A stretch of DNA of 64,000 nt. It comes from an uncultured Flavihumibacter sp. (lineage in GTDB: Bacteria; Bacteroidota; Bacteroidia; Chitinophagales; Chitinophagaceae). The stretch's first letter is position 1; every line of letters starts with the position of its first letter. Location of the stretch: assembly GCA_902168105.1 (NCBI GenBank), contig CABHOY010000065.1:62001-126000 (forward strand), in the 5' to 3' direction. This document shows, in pieces, positions 1-8,180 of this stretch. A program made the translations under genes and the position numbers. The notes beneath the pieces are model-generated. The model was given only the letters and a program-made list of their open reading frames with translations, ran no database searches and had not been told where the DNA came from.

Positions 1-2
1 CT

Positions 3-275
3 GGTGCAGATGGTATTAGGGTTTATTTTGGGGTGTATCCGTCTGTTTTTCCTGAAAACATCTTACTTCAGGACAGACAAACGGTGGTTTTTGTAGCTAC
101 TCAGCAGAAAGCCAGTCAAACCGGTAAAACTGAAAGTAAGGACCTGTATGTTTCTACACCAGAGGGACCTGAGATAATAGCCTTTAACTTTGCCCTGCCT
201 TGTCCACCGGCATGTACAGGCGATCAAAGCAGGATCAGCCAGAGAAATGTTGAGCTTCAGCCTGCAGGAAATTAG
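3..275 (+). CDS. C-terminal part of a small hypothetical protein (5' end outside window)
   Basis: Frame 3 is open from the first bases of the window to a TAG at 273-275 and gives about 90 residues. The peptide reads like real protein: an RVYFGVYP segment, a TVVFVAT strand, a polar loop, then AFNFALPCPPACTG near the end. The closing pattern of a predicted strand followed by a proline/cysteine-rich tail resembles small hypothetical proteins of Chitinophaga-type genomes as I remember them, but I cannot name a function. An internal ATG at 33 exists, yet the upstream codons look equally coding, so the gene probably starts before base 1. A hairpin terminator follows at 311-339. Confidence 0.6.
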   Translation, partial: GADGIRVYFGVYPSVFPENILLQDRQTVVFVATQQKASQTGKTESKDLYVSTPEGPEIIAFNFALPCPPACTGDQSRISQRNVELQPAGN

Positions 276-310
276 CGTTTCCCCATCCACATAAATCATG
301 TTCCTAAACT

Positions 311-339
311 GCCGGATATAACCATCCGGCTGTTTTTTT
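311..339 (+). terminator. Rho-independent terminator after the first gene
   Basis: GCCGGAT (311-317) pairs with ATCCGGC (324-330) around a six-base loop and is followed by a run of seven T. It lies 36 bases after the stop of the partial gene on the same strand. Confidence 0.8.
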
Positions 340-435
340 ACCAGGACGTTAAGTTATTTTATCTACACTTTTACTAATTTACCAGCTGCATAAAAGCCAT
401 TAGTAACAGTTTAAAACATTTTCCACCAATATTCT

Positions 436-1131
436 ATGTCCTTCGTACATACACATATGCTCCTGTTTTCCCATACTTCTCTGTACCGGTTGCCAGTAGC
501 TGTATTAATCATGATCATCTGTTTTATTACAGCACTGCTGGCTAAATTCCAGAAAGATCCGCCACGGTATCTGAACTCGTTCATTATATATATCCTGATA
601 ACTATTATCGTGGAAGTGATTGCCTGGTGGTATAGTATCCATAGTAAACGCAACCTGATCTTCTATAACTTTTATGCGATCATCAACTTTACCTACCTGA
701 TCTTCCTGTTAAGGTCTTTTATGACCAATGCAAGAATGATCAATATTATGGGAGTGCTCATCGTAGTATATCCGGTCTTGTCACTTATAAATTTGTTCCT
801 TATACAGGGCCTTAACACTGCTTTCAACACCTATACTTTTCTATCTGGTTGTATTATTGTAGTAACAGCCAGCATCTGTTATTTTTACGAGCGTATCAAA
901 TATCCCGGACCGCATAGCTTGTTGAAGGAGCCTGCTTTCTGGGTATCCACGGGTCTGCTCTTTTTTTACACCTGCAGTCCGCCATTGACGGGAGTACTGA
1001 ATGCCATATCACTAATGCCATTTTATAACTATAAGACGCTTTATTTCATTAATCTTATGGTAAATATTATCCTATATTTATTGTTCAGCATTTCGTTCAT
1101 ATGCAATCTGATTTTCAGGAGGTATTCTTAG
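436..1131 (+). CDS. Seven-segment integral membrane protein of unknown function
   Basis: The 231-residue protein is almost entirely hydrophobic. I count seven likely membrane segments, roughly residues 19-37, 48-66, 77-97, 103-124, 133-150, 168-187 and 204-224, joined by short loops. No enzyme motif is visible. The last 31 bases overlap the start of the histidine kinase gene at 1101, so the two are translationally coupled and probably act together. The kinase itself has only one membrane segment and no sensor domain, so this protein may be the signal-sensing partner; that is inference from gene order. An internal Met at residue 8 is an alternative start. Confidence 0.7.
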   Translation: MSFVHTHMLLFSHTSLYRLPVAVLIMIICFITALLAKFQKDPPRYLNSFIIYILITIIVEVIAWWYSIHSKRNLIFYNFYAIINFTYLIFLLRSFMTNARMINIMGVLIVVYPVLSLINLFLIQGLNTAFNTYTFLSGCIIVVTASICYFYERIKYPGPHSLLKEPAFWVSTGLLFFYTCSPPLTGVLNAISLMPFYNYKTLYFINLMVNIILYLLFSISFICNLIFRRYS

Positions 1132-1937
1132 TTATTTTTACGTCCCTCTTTCTGCTTGTTTTACTGGTAGGCTTCATCGTTATTATGTTGATCCTTAATC
1201 AGAAGAGCAGGCAGGCACAGGTGCAGGAACTCAGCTTAATGAAAGAAAGATATGAACAGGAACTATTAAGATCACAACTTGAAATTCAGGAGAATGTGTT
1301 CGGGCATTTGTCTCAGGAGATACACGACAACATCGGGCAATCCCTCACATTCGTAGCACTATCTTTATTGACAGTACCGGTAGAGAACAACAGTGAGGCA
1401 CAGGAATATATAGAAGAGAGCAGGAAGGCTTTGCAAAAAGCCATCACAGAACTACGAGATCTTTCACGCAGCCTACATACTGACCGTGTTACCGAAATCG
1501 GCCTTGCCAACTCCATTGATTTTGAACTGGAGCGACTGAAGAGGACCAATTTGTACGAAACTTCTTTTAATTTTGCCGACATACGGAACCTGCTGGACCA
1601 TCAGACGGAAATCATACTCTTCCGGATTGTTCAGGAAATGCTCAACAACATCGTGAAACATGCCAAAGCGAGTAAAGTAGAAGTAAGACTATCCCATAAA
1701 ACAGATGTTATCGTCCTGGAGATAAAGGACAATGGCGTTGGATTCGACCCTGAGGCGCTATTTGCCCAACAGGAAAGATTAAAAGGACTGGGATTAATGA
1801 ACATTCGAAAAAGAGCATCCCTGATAGGAGGCACCTTCCATATCAATAGTGCGAAAAATAGCGGAACCGCCATTCGTATCACTATACCCGTAAATAAACA
1901 ATCATTCCATGAGCATAACCAGGAAAGCGAAATATAG
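1101..1937 (+). CDS. Sensor histidine kinase, HisKA_3 (NarX/LiaS-like) type
   Basis: A 278-residue membrane-anchored kinase. One membrane helix spans residues 8-31, a coiled region covers about 34-68, and the phospho-acceptor box SQEIHDNIGQ carries His75, the HisKA_3 form. The ATPase domain follows with an N-box around EMLNNIVKHAKAS, a G1 box DNGVGFD and a G2 region GLGLMNIRKRA. There is no periplasmic or PAS sensor domain, so signal input must come from the membrane segment or the overlapping upstream membrane protein. The 3' end overlaps the response regulator gene by 29 bases. Phosphotransfer to that regulator is the expected role. No target genes can be named from the sequence. Confidence 0.93.
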   Translation: MQSDFQEVFLVIFTSLFLLVLLVGFIVIMLILNQKSRQAQVQELSLMKERYEQELLRSQLEIQENVFGHLSQEIHDNIGQSLTFVALSLLTVPVENNSEAQEYIEESRKALQKAITELRDLSRSLHTDRVTEIGLANSIDFELERLKRTNLYETSFNFADIRNLLDHQTEIILFRIVQEMLNNIVKHAKASKVEVRLSHKTDVIVLEIKDNGVGFDPEALFAQQERLKGLGLMNIRKRASLIGGTFHINSAKNSGTAIRITIPVNKQSFHEHNQESEI

Positions 1938-2586
1938 TGTTGCAATTGCCGATGACCATGTGCTCGTTAGGAAAGCACTTGGCAGACTGATTAATACCTT
2001 TGCCGACTACTTCATCCTTTTTGAAGCCAGTAACGGGGAAGAAGTGATCAAGATCATTAATAACCGTGAGTTACAATTACCCGATATACTCATACTGGAC
2101 GTGAATATGCCAGGTATGAACGGTTATGAGACTGCTACCTGGATCAACAACCATTTCCCTCAGATCAAAGTACTCGCACTCTCTATGCTGAACGACGAGT
2201 CTGTGATCATTAAGATGTTAAAATCCGGTGCTAAAGGTTATATCATGAAGAACGTTGAACCAGACGATCTGAAAGAGGCCTTTGATTCTATCATAAAGAA
2301 AGATTTCTATCTGCCTGATTACATCTCTGGAAAAGTGATATCCGGACTGCAGAAGGATGTATTGTCACTCAGCGAAAAAATAGAACTGACACCAAAGGAA
2401 AAAACATTCCTGCAATTTCTTTGTACAGAATTATCCTATAAAGAAATAGCACAAAAGATGTTTGTAAGTCCCAGAACCATTGATGACTATAAAAGCAGTC
2501 TTTGCGACAAACTGAAAGTTAAAACCCGTGTAGGACTTGTAATTTTCGGCATCAGATATGGTCTGATAGACATCAATACCGACTAA
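1909..2586 (+). CDS. NarL/FixJ-type response regulator
   Basis: A 225-residue two-domain regulator. The receiver domain has the acidic pair Asp15-Asp16, phosphorylatable Asp64 in LILDVNMPGMNGYE, and the conserved Lys in GYIMKN. The C-terminal LuxR-type helix-turn-helix runs from LTPKEKTFL through KEIAQKMFVSPRTIDDY to the end. It overlaps the kinase gene upstream, a cognate pair. Its stop codon overlaps the stop codon of the convergent DUF2264 gene by three bases, leaving no room for a terminator between them. The regulon is unknown; control of the adjoining uronate genes is possible but nothing in the sequence shows it. Confidence 0.93.
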   Translation: MSITRKAKYSVAIADDHVLVRKALGRLINTFADYFILFEASNGEEVIKIINNRELQLPDILILDVNMPGMNGYETATWINNHFPQIKVLALSMLNDESVIIKMLKSGAKGYIMKNVEPDDLKEAFDSIIKKDFYLPDYISGKVISGLQKDVLSLSEKIELTPKEKTFLQFLCTELSYKEIAQKMFVSPRTIDDYKSSLCDKLKVKTRVGLVIFGIRYGLIDINTD

Positions 2587-3839
2587 AGCGCATGGTCTTT
2601 CTTCACTGTTTTGCCCGCCCATGCTTTTTGCGCGGTCCACTCTTCGGGGGAAGCTGTCCAGAAAGCATTTTCATCTGGCAATCCTAATGCCAGGAAACCT
2701 GTGGTACACAGGTATAAACTGCCGGTGGATGTATACACATCCGCTATTTCCGGCTGATGGCCACAAAAGCCTAGTTGCAGCCAACCGTCTTTGTCGAACG
2801 TACCCGGCGTTTCAAAGATGTTCTTCATCACAGCAGTCAGGGCCGCCCGCACCTGACCATGTTTCAATTCCGCTGGTAACTGCTCATACAATGCCAGTTG
2901 CACCAATGGCTGAAAAGCAGCATTCCTGTAGGTCATTGAACGGCCTACAACCGGGAACGTGCCTTCGGGAGATATCAGCCTTTCCTGGATAACACCATAA
3001 CGCTGCATCCTCGTGATGACCTGATCATACTCCCTGGAGTTGATCTTACCTGCTCCTGACAAGACCTTCAGAATATCTGCCAACATGGGCTGTATCACAA
3101 AACCATTGTAATAGTCAAAGTGGAAGTCAGCCCCATCGCCATACATACCGTCCCCTTTATACCATTCCTGGTGTTTTTTCACAGCATAATCAACACGCAT
3201 GCCATCCCATTCCTCTCCGAACAGCAGTAATGCCGCCTCAATGATAGCGGCAAACAATAACCAGTTGTTATATCCCGGTCTGATACCGCGCAGGCTTTTA
3301 AAACCATCTATCACCTGTTGTTTAACGGTAACAGGAAGCGGATGCCATAACTGTTTAGGCGCCCTGATAAAGGCATGCGCCAGGAAGGCGCCATCTACCA
3401 GCGGCTGACCGTCAAACTGCCCTGTGAAGTTCATAAAGTCTGGTCCACCGGGGCGCACCGCCTGTGCGGTCGCCTTCAACGCATAATCGATAAAACGAGC
3501 CCTTATTTGCCCTTCAGCACTTTGGTCGACCCCAAGTTCCAACCAGGGAGAAATACCGGCCATAGTACGCCCAAAAGCCTCCAGATAGGTCACCTTTTCG
3601 ACAGGCTTGTTATAACCCGGCGCTTTTTCCGTAGGCATCCTTTGGCGGAGTTGTCCCAGGCTCAGATTTTTCATGACAGGTTCTGCTATGCGGGTCAACA
3701 GCTGCACCCAATATTCCCTGTCTGTCTTAAAAGCAACGCTTCCTGCAGGCGCTTGTGCTGCCTGCAGGAAGTCGCCTGATTTTACCGCTCCGGCCATACC
3801 GGCCAGTGGAACGGTTTTTATAAAGTGACGTCTGTGCAT
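2583..3839 (-). CDS. DUF2264 family protein, putative exported glycoside hydrolase
   Basis: A 418-residue protein of the DUF2264 family, recognisable from the helical-repeat body with motifs such as PWLELG, GYNNWLLFAA, WYKGDGMYGDG and FHFDYYNGFV. Members are predicted (alpha/alpha) toroid enzymes found beside uronate-processing genes in Bacteroidota; a hydrolase acting on uronic-acid glycosides is likely but not shown here. The N-terminus MHRRHFIKT followed by a hydrophobic stretch resembles a twin-arginine signal, so it is probably periplasmic. The start overlaps the stop of the GH88 gene by one base (TAATG), so both are one transcript. It converges on the response regulator with overlapping stop codons. 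Confidence 0.82.
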   Translation of the reverse strand: MHRRHFIKTVPLAGMAGAVKSGDFLQAAQAPAGSVAFKTDREYWVQLLTRIAEPVMKNLSLGQLRQRMPTEKAPGYNKPVEKVTYLEAFGRTMAGISPWLELGVDQSAEGQIRARFIDYALKATAQAVRPGGPDFMNFTGQFDGQPLVDGAFLAHAFIRAPKQLWHPLPVTVKQQVIDGFKSLRGIRPGYNNWLLFAAIIEAALLLFGEEWDGMRVDYAVKKHQEWYKGDGMYGDGADFHFDYYNGFVIQPMLADILKVLSGAGKINSREYDQVITRMQRYGVIQERLISPEGTFPVVGRSMTYRNAAFQPLVQLALYEQLPAELKHGQVRAALTAVMKNIFETPGTFDKDGWLQLGFCGHQPEIADVYTSTGSLYLCTTGFLALGLPDENAFWTASPEEWTAQKAWAGKTVKKDHAL

Positions 3840-5038
3840 TATTTAGCCCATTGTTTGTATCGTAACAAAGCTTCGACAAAATAATAATCTGCATAGGTAA
3901 GTGGTACGTCCACTTCTGAGTTGTGCGGGATAGAACCCACGCTATGCATCAGGATGAAATTATTATTCTCTCCTTCCTTTGCCAGGTAGGCCGGACTAGC
4001 CAGACTTTCCAGCATCTTCTCCCCTGCCTTCCAGTAACGTGCGGCCACATCGCCTTTTGTATAACGGCTCAGTTCAAGCAGTGCGGAAGCAGCTACAGCG
4101 CCTGCAGATGCATCTCTTTTTGCATCTGGGATACCGGGAGCATCATAGTCCCAGTAAGGGATCAGATCTTCCGGCATACGTGGATGGCCAAGTATGTAGT
4201 CAGCAATATGTTTTGCCTGTTCGAGATAAGACTTGTCTTTTGTTTCGCGGTACATCATGGTGTAGCCATATAGTCCCCAGGCTTGTCCGCGTGACCATGC
4301 AGAAGTATCATTGGCGCCCTGGGCGGTATTTCTCGCCACTACAGCACCTGTTGTAGTATCATATCCTATCACATGATAAGAACTGTGATCAGGTCTGTAA
4401 TGATTTTTGATCGTCGTATTGGCATGTGTGCGTGCAATACGGTCGAAGGAAGGATCTTTACTTACCCTGGTAGCCCAGGTCAGTAATTCCAGGTTCATCA
4501 TGTTATCGATGATCACCGGGAATTGCCATTTGCCATGGTCCCATGATTTAATACAACCTACTGTAGGATTGAAACGTGTGGACAGTGAACGTGCACTTGT
4601 CAGCAATATGTCCTTATACTTAGGATCTTTGGTAATACGATAAGCATTCCCGGAACTGCAATACAGCATAAAACCCAGGTCGTGTGTTCCCTTGTTGTTC
4701 TTTTCTTTTTCCACCTGCGCAGTACGCTTAATTGCTTCCGCTTTCAAAGTACTATCCTTTGAGTATTCGAACAGGTACCAAAGTGTACCGGGATAGAAGC
4801 CTGCAGTCCACCAGTTCGTTTTGGCTGTAACCAGACTGCCATCAGCATTGTTGGTAGTACGGGGTAATACGCTGTCGGGTACATGCTGCATCATTTGTTT
4901 ATACTGACGTACAGCCAGGTCGAGCGTCTTATTTGCAAGCTCTGTCATTTGTTGCTTGCGACTGCTTTGTTGGGCGTATACAGTAGTGATACTACCCGAC
5001 AATAAGAATGCACAGAAAAGGAGTTGTAGTTTTTTCAT
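3839..5038 (-). CDS. GH88 unsaturated glucuronyl hydrolase
   Basis: The enzyme removes the 4,5-unsaturated uronate left at the non-reducing end of oligosaccharides by polysaccharide lyases. I start it at the internal ATG at 5038 because it begins a clear Sec signal peptide (MKKLQLLFCAFLLSG to about VYA); an in-frame ATG at 5062 would put eight polar residues in front. The two catalytic-type Asp of the family sit in THDLGF (Asp120) and IIDNMMNLE (Asp178), with the typical NWWTAGFYPG, WSRGQAW and IPYWDYDAP segments. About 399 residues, normal length. A LacI-type operator variant lies 59-72 bases upstream. DUF2264 follows with a one-base overlap. Confidence 0.92.
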   Translation of the reverse strand: MKKLQLLFCAFLLSGSITTVYAQQSSRKQQMTELANKTLDLAVRQYKQMMQHVPDSVLPRTTNNADGSLVTAKTNWWTAGFYPGTLWYLFEYSKDSTLKAEAIKRTAQVEKEKNNKGTHDLGFMLYCSSGNAYRITKDPKYKDILLTSARSLSTRFNPTVGCIKSWDHGKWQFPVIIDNMMNLELLTWATRVSKDPSFDRIARTHANTTIKNHYRPDHSSYHVIGYDTTTGAVVARNTAQGANDTSAWSRGQAWGLYGYTMMYRETKDKSYLEQAKHIADYILGHPRMPEDLIPYWDYDAPGIPDAKRDASAGAVAASALLELSRYTKGDVAARYWKAGEKMLESLASPAYLAKEGENNNFILMHSVGSIPHNSEVDVPLTYADYYFVEALLRYKQWAK

Positions 5039-5096
5039 CTCGTGTAATTTAATTGACCGCAATACTAATTCTGCGGTTACTTACCAATTATATTTC

Positions 5097-5110
5097 CGCA
5101 ATCGTTTGCA
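5097..5110. promoter_or_regulatory. LacI-type operator (variant) upstream of the GH88 gene
   Basis: CGCAATCGTTTGCA matches the perfect palindrome TGCAAACGTTTGCA seen twice elsewhere in the locus at 12 of 14 positions. It lies 59 bases upstream of the GH88 start, in the gap after the lacI stop. Third member of the presumed regulon. Confidence 0.6.
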
Positions 5111-5158
5111 CTCATGCAGATAATGATAAACAGGCCTGTTGCGGGCAACCAACCTGCT

Positions 5159-6223
5159 TTATTTTGCTTTCTTTTTTACGGTTGTTTTAGATGCTGAAAC
5201 AGGTGCAGCTGAAGAAGCACGCTCTATCAGCTGGATAGGCACCAGATCTTCAGAGTAACGTTGCGGTGCTCCCGGTTGCTGTAGCAGTTCAAGTAACGCC
5301 TTCGCTACACGCTCTCCCATGATGGCGGGAAACTGGTCAACAGAAGTAATGGAAGGCGTAATGATCTCTGCACGCGGGTCATTGGAGTACCCTACTATCT
5401 TGATGTCTTCGGGTACGCGCAGGTTCTTCTTCCGGCAATATTCAAGAATAGTGATAGCTGTTGTATCATTAGCAGCAAATACACCATCAGGATAAGGGGG
5501 CCGGGCAAAGATCTTTTCACAAGCCTGCAAGGCATTTTCTTTGGTAAGTTCCTGGTAGAAGATCCTTGATTTCTTAAACGGGATCTTGTGTTTGCGCAAG
5601 GCATTTTTATATCCTGCCACACGTTCTGTATACAGATTACATGTCAATGGCCCGGAGATATGCACAATGTCCTTACACCCCTTTTCAATCAGGTGCTCTG
5701 TTACTGTATAACCGCCCAGATAATCGTCCCCTTTTACAACTTTTACCTTGTAGTCTTTCGGTACACGGTCAAAGAATACCAGGGGAATATTATTATCCTT
5801 GAAGATATCGAAGTGTGAGAAATCAGTCGTGTAGAGTGTGCTGGAAACAGCAAGTGCATCGATCCTGGTAGAATATAAAGTCTCCGCCAGTGCTATCTCC
5901 TGTTCCAGTGAATCATTGGATTGACAGATCAGCACATGATACCCATGTTCGTGCAGCTTATTCTGGATGACGGTACTGATCGTGGCAGGAAAGAACATAG
6001 AGATACGTGGCACTACCAGTCCTATGGTGCGGCTCTTATTATTCCGCAGACCAGCAGCCATCGCGTTGGGCCGGTAGCCGAGCTTATTCGCCATCTTCTT
6101 CACCTTTTCCTTCGTGCGTGTACTGATGTTCGGATGATTGTTCAGCGCACGGGAAACGGTAGATACGGAAAGTTTCAGCTCCTCCGCAATGTCAACAATT
6201 GTCTTTTCTGTTCTTTTGCTCAT
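5159..6223 (-). CDS. LacI-family transcriptional regulator of the uronate locus
   Basis: A 354-residue LacI/GalR regulator. The N-terminal helix-turn-helix (IVDIAEELKLSVSTVSRALN, then the hinge-helix GYRPNAMAAGLR) is followed by a periplasmic-binding-protein-like effector domain (TIGLVVPRISMFF, DGVFAANDTTA, KIVGYSNDPRA). The C-terminus ends in a lysine-rich tail. It lies 24 bases after kduD, so it belongs to the kduI operon and is probably autoregulated. Three palindromes of the classic LacI type (centre CG, TTTGCA half-sites) stand before kduI/uxaA, the MFS gene and the GH88 gene. Effector unknown; KDG or an unsaturated uronate is the reasonable guess. Confidence 0.95.
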   Translation of the reverse strand: MSKRTEKTIVDIAEELKLSVSTVSRALNNHPNISTRTKEKVKKMANKLGYRPNAMAAGLRNNKSRTIGLVVPRISMFFPATISTVIQNKLHEHGYHVLICQSNDSLEQEIALAETLYSTRIDALAVSSTLYTTDFSHFDIFKDNNIPLVFFDRVPKDYKVKVVKGDDYLGGYTVTEHLIEKGCKDIVHISGPLTCNLYTERVAGYKNALRKHKIPFKKSRIFYQELTKENALQACEKIFARPPYPDGVFAANDTTAITILEYCRKKNLRVPEDIKIVGYSNDPRAEIITPSITSVDQFPAIMGERVAKALLELLQQPGAPQRYSEDLVPIQLIERASSAAPVSASKTTVKKKAK

Positions 6224-6247
6224 AGATCAATATTCAGGTGCAATTTT

Positions 6248-7015
6248 TTATCGCCCCATCCATCCTCCGTCGACAGTCAGAATGGTACCATGCACATAGT
6301 CGGATGCCGCAGATGCCAGGAACACAACAGGTCCTTTAAAATCGGCAGGCTCCCCCCAGCGGCCTGCAGGAATACGCTCCAGTATGGAAGCACTGCGTTT
6401 TTCATCCGCACGTAAGGCAGCTGTATTGTCGGTAGCAATGTATCCGGGAGCGATCGCATTTACATTCACCCCCTTGCCCGCCCATTCATTGGAAAAGGCC
6501 TTCACCAGTGAACCTACAGCTCCTTTACTGGCGGCATAACCAGGTACATTAATGCCCCCCTGGAAGGTGAGCAGCGATGCCGTAAAGATAATCTTTCCAC
6601 TGCCACGGGCTATCATTCCTTTACCGATTTCGCGGGTCAGGATAAATTGCGCGTTCAGGTTGATATTGATCACTTCATCCCAGTACTCATCCGGATGTTC
6701 AGCGGCAGGCTTACGCATGATAGTGCCTGCATTATTCACCAGGATATCTGTTACAGGATGCTTTTCAGTCACTTCTTTAATAAAAGCATACAGCGCTTCA
6801 CGATTGCCCAGGTCACACTGATAACCGTAGAACTTGCGCCCTGCAGCCCTTACAGCTTTTTCTACTTCACTGCCTTCCTTTTCCAGTGATGCCGATACAC
6901 CTATTACGTCCGCTCCTGCTTCAGCCAGCGCTACGGCCATTCCCATTCCTATTCCTCTTTTACATCCTGTTACCAGCGCTGTTTTACCTGTCAGGTCAAA
7001 TGATTGTAAGATCAT
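6248..7015 (-). CDS. kduD: 2-deoxy-D-gluconate/2-dehydro-3-deoxygluconate dehydrogenase KduD (SDR family)
   Basis: A 255-residue short-chain dehydrogenase that reduces 2,5-diketo-3-deoxygluconate (DKII) to KDG with NAD(P)H. The Rossmann signature TGCKRGIGMGMA is at residues 16-27, NNAG follows the fourth strand, and the catalytic Ser (TASLLTFQGG) and YAASK Tyr/Lys are present. The end GTILTVDGGWMGR is typical of KduD. It sits 17 bases after the DUF4861 gene and 24 bases before lacI in the kduI operon, and takes the product of KduI two genes upstream. Cytoplasmic. Confidence 0.93.
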   Translation of the reverse strand: MILQSFDLTGKTALVTGCKRGIGMGMAVALAEAGADVIGVSASLEKEGSEVEKAVRAAGRKFYGYQCDLGNREALYAFIKEVTEKHPVTDILVNNAGTIMRKPAAEHPDEYWDEVININLNAQFILTREIGKGMIARGSGKIIFTASLLTFQGGINVPGYAASKGAVGSLVKAFSNEWAGKGVNVNAIAPGYIATDNTAALRADEKRSASILERIPAGRWGEPADFKGPVVFLASAASDYVHGTILTVDGGWMGR

Positions 7016-7032
7016 GTTAGTATCTATACTGT

Positions 7033-8175
7033 TTACTGATTGATAATTACTTCCAGTGGAGCGGATAACTTAGTGGCAAATGTATGCAGATAAGCGAACC
7101 ATTGCTCAGCACTGGTATAGCGGCCAGCCTTATTCCAGGCGGCACCAAAATAATATACGAAGGGAGCTTTGCCACTGGCTTTGGCTTTCGCAAGCAAATG
7201 CTGATCTGTGACCTGCATCCTGCCGGAATGCACCGGCAATACAAGACCTAATCCCGTGATACCATCGGCTCCATGTTCGGGCTCCCAATAACCTGCTATA
7301 CCAGTCTTCTCATCAAGCAGGATAGTTCCAGGAGTGGGTCTTTTCACTATACCTGCTGCTACCGGCAGACTATCCCCTTGTTTCAGGGTGTATTGCACAC
7401 TCATTTTATTGAGCTGGGAACCTGCGTCGAGAGAGATCGTTTTTACGACAGAAACTGTTGTATTACCCACCTGCCACGCTTCGTAACCCAACTGAAAGGT
7501 GCAACGTAACGGGCCACTATCCAGTACTTTCCATGTTCTGTAATTACGCGGATAGTAAAGAGAGTCGTTCAGATAGGGTGTATTATCACCACCGCCCAGG
7601 GTCATACCGACATGATAATAGTCAAGTCCCTGGCCATTATCATGATGATAGTCGTTTGTTTTATACCACCTGTTCAACACAAGGTCATTAGTACGTTTTG
7701 TCCAAACGTCAATACCATGTGCATTTTCAGCCGGGAAATTTTCCAATGCCGCTCCATACATACGGAAGGCGACACGGTCATTTTCCCAGGCAAAATCATC
7801 CTTGCGCTCGGGTACAAAACGTGCGTAAGTGCGGGCCGGTACCGTAGCTGGTTTACCTGCTACGGCAGTGATCACCACATTGGCATGAGCAGGAACACTC
7901 ACCTGCACCAGCAGCAATTGGGGCTGTGGAGCACCTTCGTATGCCAGCTGGTAAGGTACTTCCTTACCGGTTTGTTTGTTGATCAGTTTAAAAGGACCGG
8001 TAATGGCATTGAGTTTAGCATAAGGTATTTCCACGATCTCTTCATTGCGTGCAATGGCAGAAGCATTTTTAATCGTGATACTTACCGGTGCGGCAACTGG
8101 TTTATCCGTGGAACTGGCCAGCAGGCTGGAATGCCATAATCCTGCGACCATTAACAATAAGAAGATCCGCTTCAT
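7033..8175 (-). CDS. DUF4861 family exported protein
   Basis: A 380-residue protein of the DUF4861 family with a Sec signal peptide (MKRIFLLLMVAGLW to about LLAS). The body is predicted all-beta, with the family blocks DVWTKRTNDLVLNRWY, YHHDNGQGLDYYHVG and TPYLNDSLYYPRNYRTW. The family has no firmly established activity that I can cite; it recurs next to kduI/kduD and uronate lyase genes, so a periplasmic step on unsaturated uronates (for example mutarotation or isomerisation) is plausible. It lies 5 bases after kduI and 17 before kduD, in the middle of the operon. Full length. Confidence 0.85.
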   Translation of the reverse strand: MKRIFLLLMVAGLWHSSLLASSTDKPVAAPVSITIKNASAIARNEEIVEIPYAKLNAITGPFKLINKQTGKEVPYQLAYEGAPQPQLLLVQVSVPAHANVVITAVAGKPATVPARTYARFVPERKDDFAWENDRVAFRMYGAALENFPAENAHGIDVWTKRTNDLVLNRWYKTNDYHHDNGQGLDYYHVGMTLGGGDNTPYLNDSLYYPRNYRTWKVLDSGPLRCTFQLGYEAWQVGNTTVSVVKTISLDAGSQLNKMSVQYTLKQGDSLPVAAGIVKRPTPGTILLDEKTGIAGYWEPEHGADGITGLGLVLPVHSGRMQVTDQHLLAKAKASGKAPFVYYFGAAWNKAGRYTSAEQWFAYLHTFATKLSAPLEVIINQ

Positions 8176-8180
8176 GGTTT

